A DNA stretch of 64,000 nt from contig CAIIXF020000011.1 of NCBI GenBank assembly GCA_903813345.2, forward strand, positions 25,970,166 through 26,034,165, read 5' to 3'. Source of the stretch: Owenia fusiformis. Lineage: Eukaryota > Annelida > Polychaeta > Sabellida > Oweniidae. Positions 60,648 through 64,000 of this stretch are shown one piece after another (the first letter of the stretch is position 1; each line of letters begins with the position of its first letter). The notes below the pieces were generated by a model. The model made no database searches. It was given only the letters and a program-made list of their open reading frames with translations, and was not told the origin of the DNA. A program made the translations under genes and the position numbers.

Positions 60648-62343
60648 TAATTCAACATGTGTTGACCCTTCATCATTTACATGGACCCATTACTGGTGAG
60701 GTTTTCTGAGGCTGTGCTGTGGTCTTGACTGTAGCATACAGAAAAATAAATTGTCCTCTTTTGTGCTGATTTTAGATTCTAACTTTTAATTACTGCACAT
60801 AAAGTATGTATGGATCAATTGCAAATCTTATTGTTTTAAAATGTAGAATTACAATTTTATCATGTTTTTTGTATTTTCCCACCTTGTGAAAAAGGACCAT
60901 GTACCACCTTATATGCATCTAGCATTCTAGGTGTTTATATGTAAATAGTACCCGTGTACATAATCATTATTATACAGATGATTTATTGACATTAGTATAC
61001 ATAATACATATAAAGTATTTTAATGACATAATTCTCAAATTATAAATACTCTGCTTTATCTATGAGACACCTGGGTGTATGTTGACCTTTCCCCCGATAA
61101 TTTGGGAAAATTGAAAAAAGGTTAGTGAGAACATGAGGATGTTCACATTATTTGTTAAAATCTTGAATATATATTGTCTCTATTAAAACCTTTGTAATAT
61201 TACAATGAGATTTACTTATGTATAATATGAATATGAAACAAATAATACAAACTTACATAAATGGATTAGATATATTTTTTATATATACATGATCATAATT
61301 AATCATAATGATGAATAAATGATGAGGTAATCAGGGTTGGATTCTTAAGGTGGGTCAACTAGAATGAAATCTGGGGTCCATTGTTTGATATGGTACAATT
61401 TTTCCAACGTTCATTTTAACACTACCCCAAGTCTTTAGTTGATATGATATGTTATAAGGTTAAAAAGAATCCATGGGAACTAATTACTTAAAGAACGTTC
61501 ACATATTCTGAAGATATAGTATATTTAGCATATATAGATGTGAAAAACACAACCTTATCCCAAATTCCACCTACTTTGCCCACCTTAAGCTTGTCCATGA
61601 ATAAATGATGATATTGTTACAGTATAGTGTATACATGTATATTGCTTATATTAGTTCAGGTTTTCTTACTTTTTTATAAATTCCACAATTATTCCAGAAT
61701 CCAGATTAAGGCAAGCTAAATAAAATATTCTTTGTGTTTTAAGAACTCAATTTAGTTCAATTTATAGTTATTTTTGAATTAAATATGTTTCATGTTATGT
61801 TATGTTATTGTAATTTACATGAACATGTTATTTGTGTATGATATTACAGGGTGTTCCAGGTTAGTCCCAAATATTTTTCAAAAGTGCCTAATTGTGTATT
61901 ATATATACTGAAACACCCTGTATTAGCTTTTCTCATTATTGATATTTTCTATGTATAGTCATATAGTAGAGCTTCAGAGAATACATAGTACCTCTTTATA
62001 ATGTTATAACAGCTTGGTCTTAGATGGCCTTATTACCATTTTGATGTTGAACTTTAAGTAGTACATCCTATAATATATAAAATGTAAAAGGAAAATGTAT
62101 CATTTATGGTTTTGATTAGTGTATCAGTAGTATTTTTCATTCATTGGCCCCTCACAAATAAATTGTTTGGTGGTTCCTGTTTTAAGAATTTTTTTATTAA
62201 AGAATTTAAGTGCTTGCTCTCTTTTCTTCCATTTTGACATGTTTTGTGTTTTTTTTACGAGTAAAAAAGCCTGATGACTAGTCGTTCTTTTCATAAAATA
62301 CTTCCTATTCAACAAAGGGGTACTTAAGACAGTGCCAATTTAA
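60648..62343. other. Intergenic region, no gene recognised
   Basis: AT-rich. It contains the short TACAGGGTGTTCC...AACACCCTGTA unit at 61845-61922. No open frame of interest. Confidence 0.5.
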
Positions 62344-62502
62344 GGAATAAATAATGATAGGCCATTCAATATGGTGTAATTCAGCAAGAGTTGAACAGAA
62401 TGTCATACAAAGCACGAACCGAAGGTGAATGCATTTGTACAGACATTCTGTCCAACGAGTGTAGAATTTCACCATATTGAATGGCATATCATTATTTATT
62501 CC
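62344..62502. mobile_element. Foldback element, about 60-bp inverted arms
   Basis: GGAATAAATAATGATAGGCC at the left pairs with GGCATATCATTATTTATTCC at the right, and pairing continues through CATTCAATATGGTG and CAGAATGTC. It is non-coding. Confidence 0.75.
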
Positions 62503-63740
62503 GATTCAAACATAGAAAATAAAAAGACTGATCAGAGAATTGGCAATTAAGGTCAATGAAATAACCAAACTTGATGCTTTTTTCGCCATTCCAAGGTGTG
62601 GCATCATAATACAACACAATACATGTACATCGCTTCCTGGAAGCAGATCGAATAGAGCATCGTCGTTCATGTATGGAGAAATATAGAACGTTCATTATAG
62701 GCTATGCTGCATTCTGATTGGTTGAGATATTCAATCAGAGCATGGTGTATCATGTGTTACAACATTTGAAAGCTCTGATTTACACTGTGTACATTGTACA
62801 ACTAACAATACTCAGGATCTATGTGCTTATAACCTTAAATTGATATTATAGACAGAACCTTCACAATTTATTAAGTAGATATGGTTACTAAGTTTTTTGC
62901 AAATCTTCAAACAGTTATAACACTTTTCGATATGGTTGGCAATATACATAAGAGGATTCAACTTTTGTTTATTTTCATTCATAAAATACATTTAGATTTA
63001 TGTCAGAAATGAATATGAAAGTCAAAGATGATGACGGGGTATGAATAAGTAAATGAAAAGGGGATTTGGAAACTGGAGTTGGGGTCACTGTACGTAGACT
63101 CTGGAGTTGCTTCTTTGTGCTTTCTCAGACTGCGAGAAACTGCCGACCATTTTCAGCATGTGAGGCCATGAGGGTAGAATTGTATTTGTGTATTTTGTAA
63201 GGCTCACAAGCCCATATTTGTAAGACTGTAGTTGCCATACAATACAAATTAGACACAACTTTGTGTCAAGTTTTATAACTATACAGTATCTGTGTCTTTA
63301 AAGAATTCATTTGTTTTGACATGAGCACATTTACAGAAAGGTCTCATTTTAAACATCCAGGATGATAGTACTGGTGGTTCCAGGGGCATAGCCAGCTTTC
63401 AGTCCCCCCCCCAGCTACACCTATGGGTTCCATGTTTTTTCATTGGAGATGTTCTGTGGCGTATCCATGATGAAGTAGAGGAGGCTCTTGTCTTGTTGCT
63501 TTTTAAGTATTTATATCAGAACGAGGACAAAGTGTTTCTTTAATGCTGATTTAATAGCTGTAGTATAATACATTTAATAGTGACTGTGATATTTAGTGTT
63601 GACTTTTGTTTTCATAGCTTCACCTTTCTGTACTGTATCTGTATGTATAATAGGGTGGTCCAAAATATGGCGAAAAACCAACTTTCTTTCGGATCATCTT
63701 CCTCATTTGACTTACTGTTGTCCATGACCTAAAACACCTG
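62503..63740. other. Intergenic region, no gene recognised
   Basis: No coding frame or conserved motif is seen. A run of nine C lies near 63404. Confidence 0.5.
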
Positions 63741-64000
63741 CACACCAAATTTTGAGACCCAAATCCCATGGGAAATTTACCCACGCTTCGACTGAAAAAT
63801 TTGGTTATTTCATGATTTTTTGCTATTTTCGATAAATTGCCATCTCCTTTTTCCTGGTATAAAATGTTTCTATTTTTTCATAATAAACATTTTTGTAGGA
63901 CTCTTTATTACTTAATAATACTAGGAGCCCAAACACCAAATTTTGAGACCCAAATCCCATGTGAAATTTACCCATGCTTTGACTGAAAAATTGTGATTTT
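63741..64000 (+). repeat. Repeat with 191-bp offset at the right edge
   Basis: A block containing CACCAAATTTTGAGACCCAA and GAAATTTACCCA begins at 63743 and recurs at 63934. The second copy runs to the window edge, so a longer array may follow. Confidence 0.8.

Overview
This is animal nuclear DNA: AT-rich, with spliced genes whose exons obey GT-AG rules and code for typical metazoan proteins. Nothing bacterial is present. The importin, centrosome and TRPA-type genes, the large introns, the DIRS-like retrotransposon and the many short foldback elements suggest a non-vertebrate animal, probably marine. I cannot name the species or phylum from sequence alone.

Layout. 1-3000 is repeat DNA: a diverged tandem repeat of about 476 bp, a GGATAG-rich tract and a duplicated perfect palindrome. 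4936-13270 (minus) is most of a CEP43/FOP (FGFR1OP) centrosomal gene, here carrying an EF-hand pair; its 3' end was not found and may lie beyond the left edge. 13271-13593 is a short divergent promoter with an NRF1-type palindrome and four CCAAT boxes. 14103-18641 (plus) is a complete importin-alpha gene, closest to KPNA2, in nine coding exons that join in frame to 517 aa. 20395-22634 is an element full of CGGTAG units, with a second inverted copy at 30009-30440. Between them sits an apparently intact DIRS-like tyrosine-recombinase retrotransposon, 22762-28199, with gag, RT/RNase H and recombinase frames, 143-bp inverted terminal repeats and an internal complementary region. 32093-59821 (plus) is a complete TRPA1-like ankyrin TRP channel gene in 25 coding exons (1,244 aa), with a tandemly duplicated 147-bp exon that looks mutually exclusive. 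59822-64000 holds a likely 3' UTR and more short repeats.

How the genes relate. CEP43 and the importin gene are head-to-head and probably share a promoter. The TRPA gene is independent. Its introns host minisatellites, mariner-, hAT- and piggyBac-type miniature elements and five copies of a roughly 125-bp dispersed repeat. Exon limits were set by hand from splice consensus, reading phase and protein family similarity; joined lengths are in phase throughout, which is the main internal check. No tRNA, rRNA or CRISPR array was seen.
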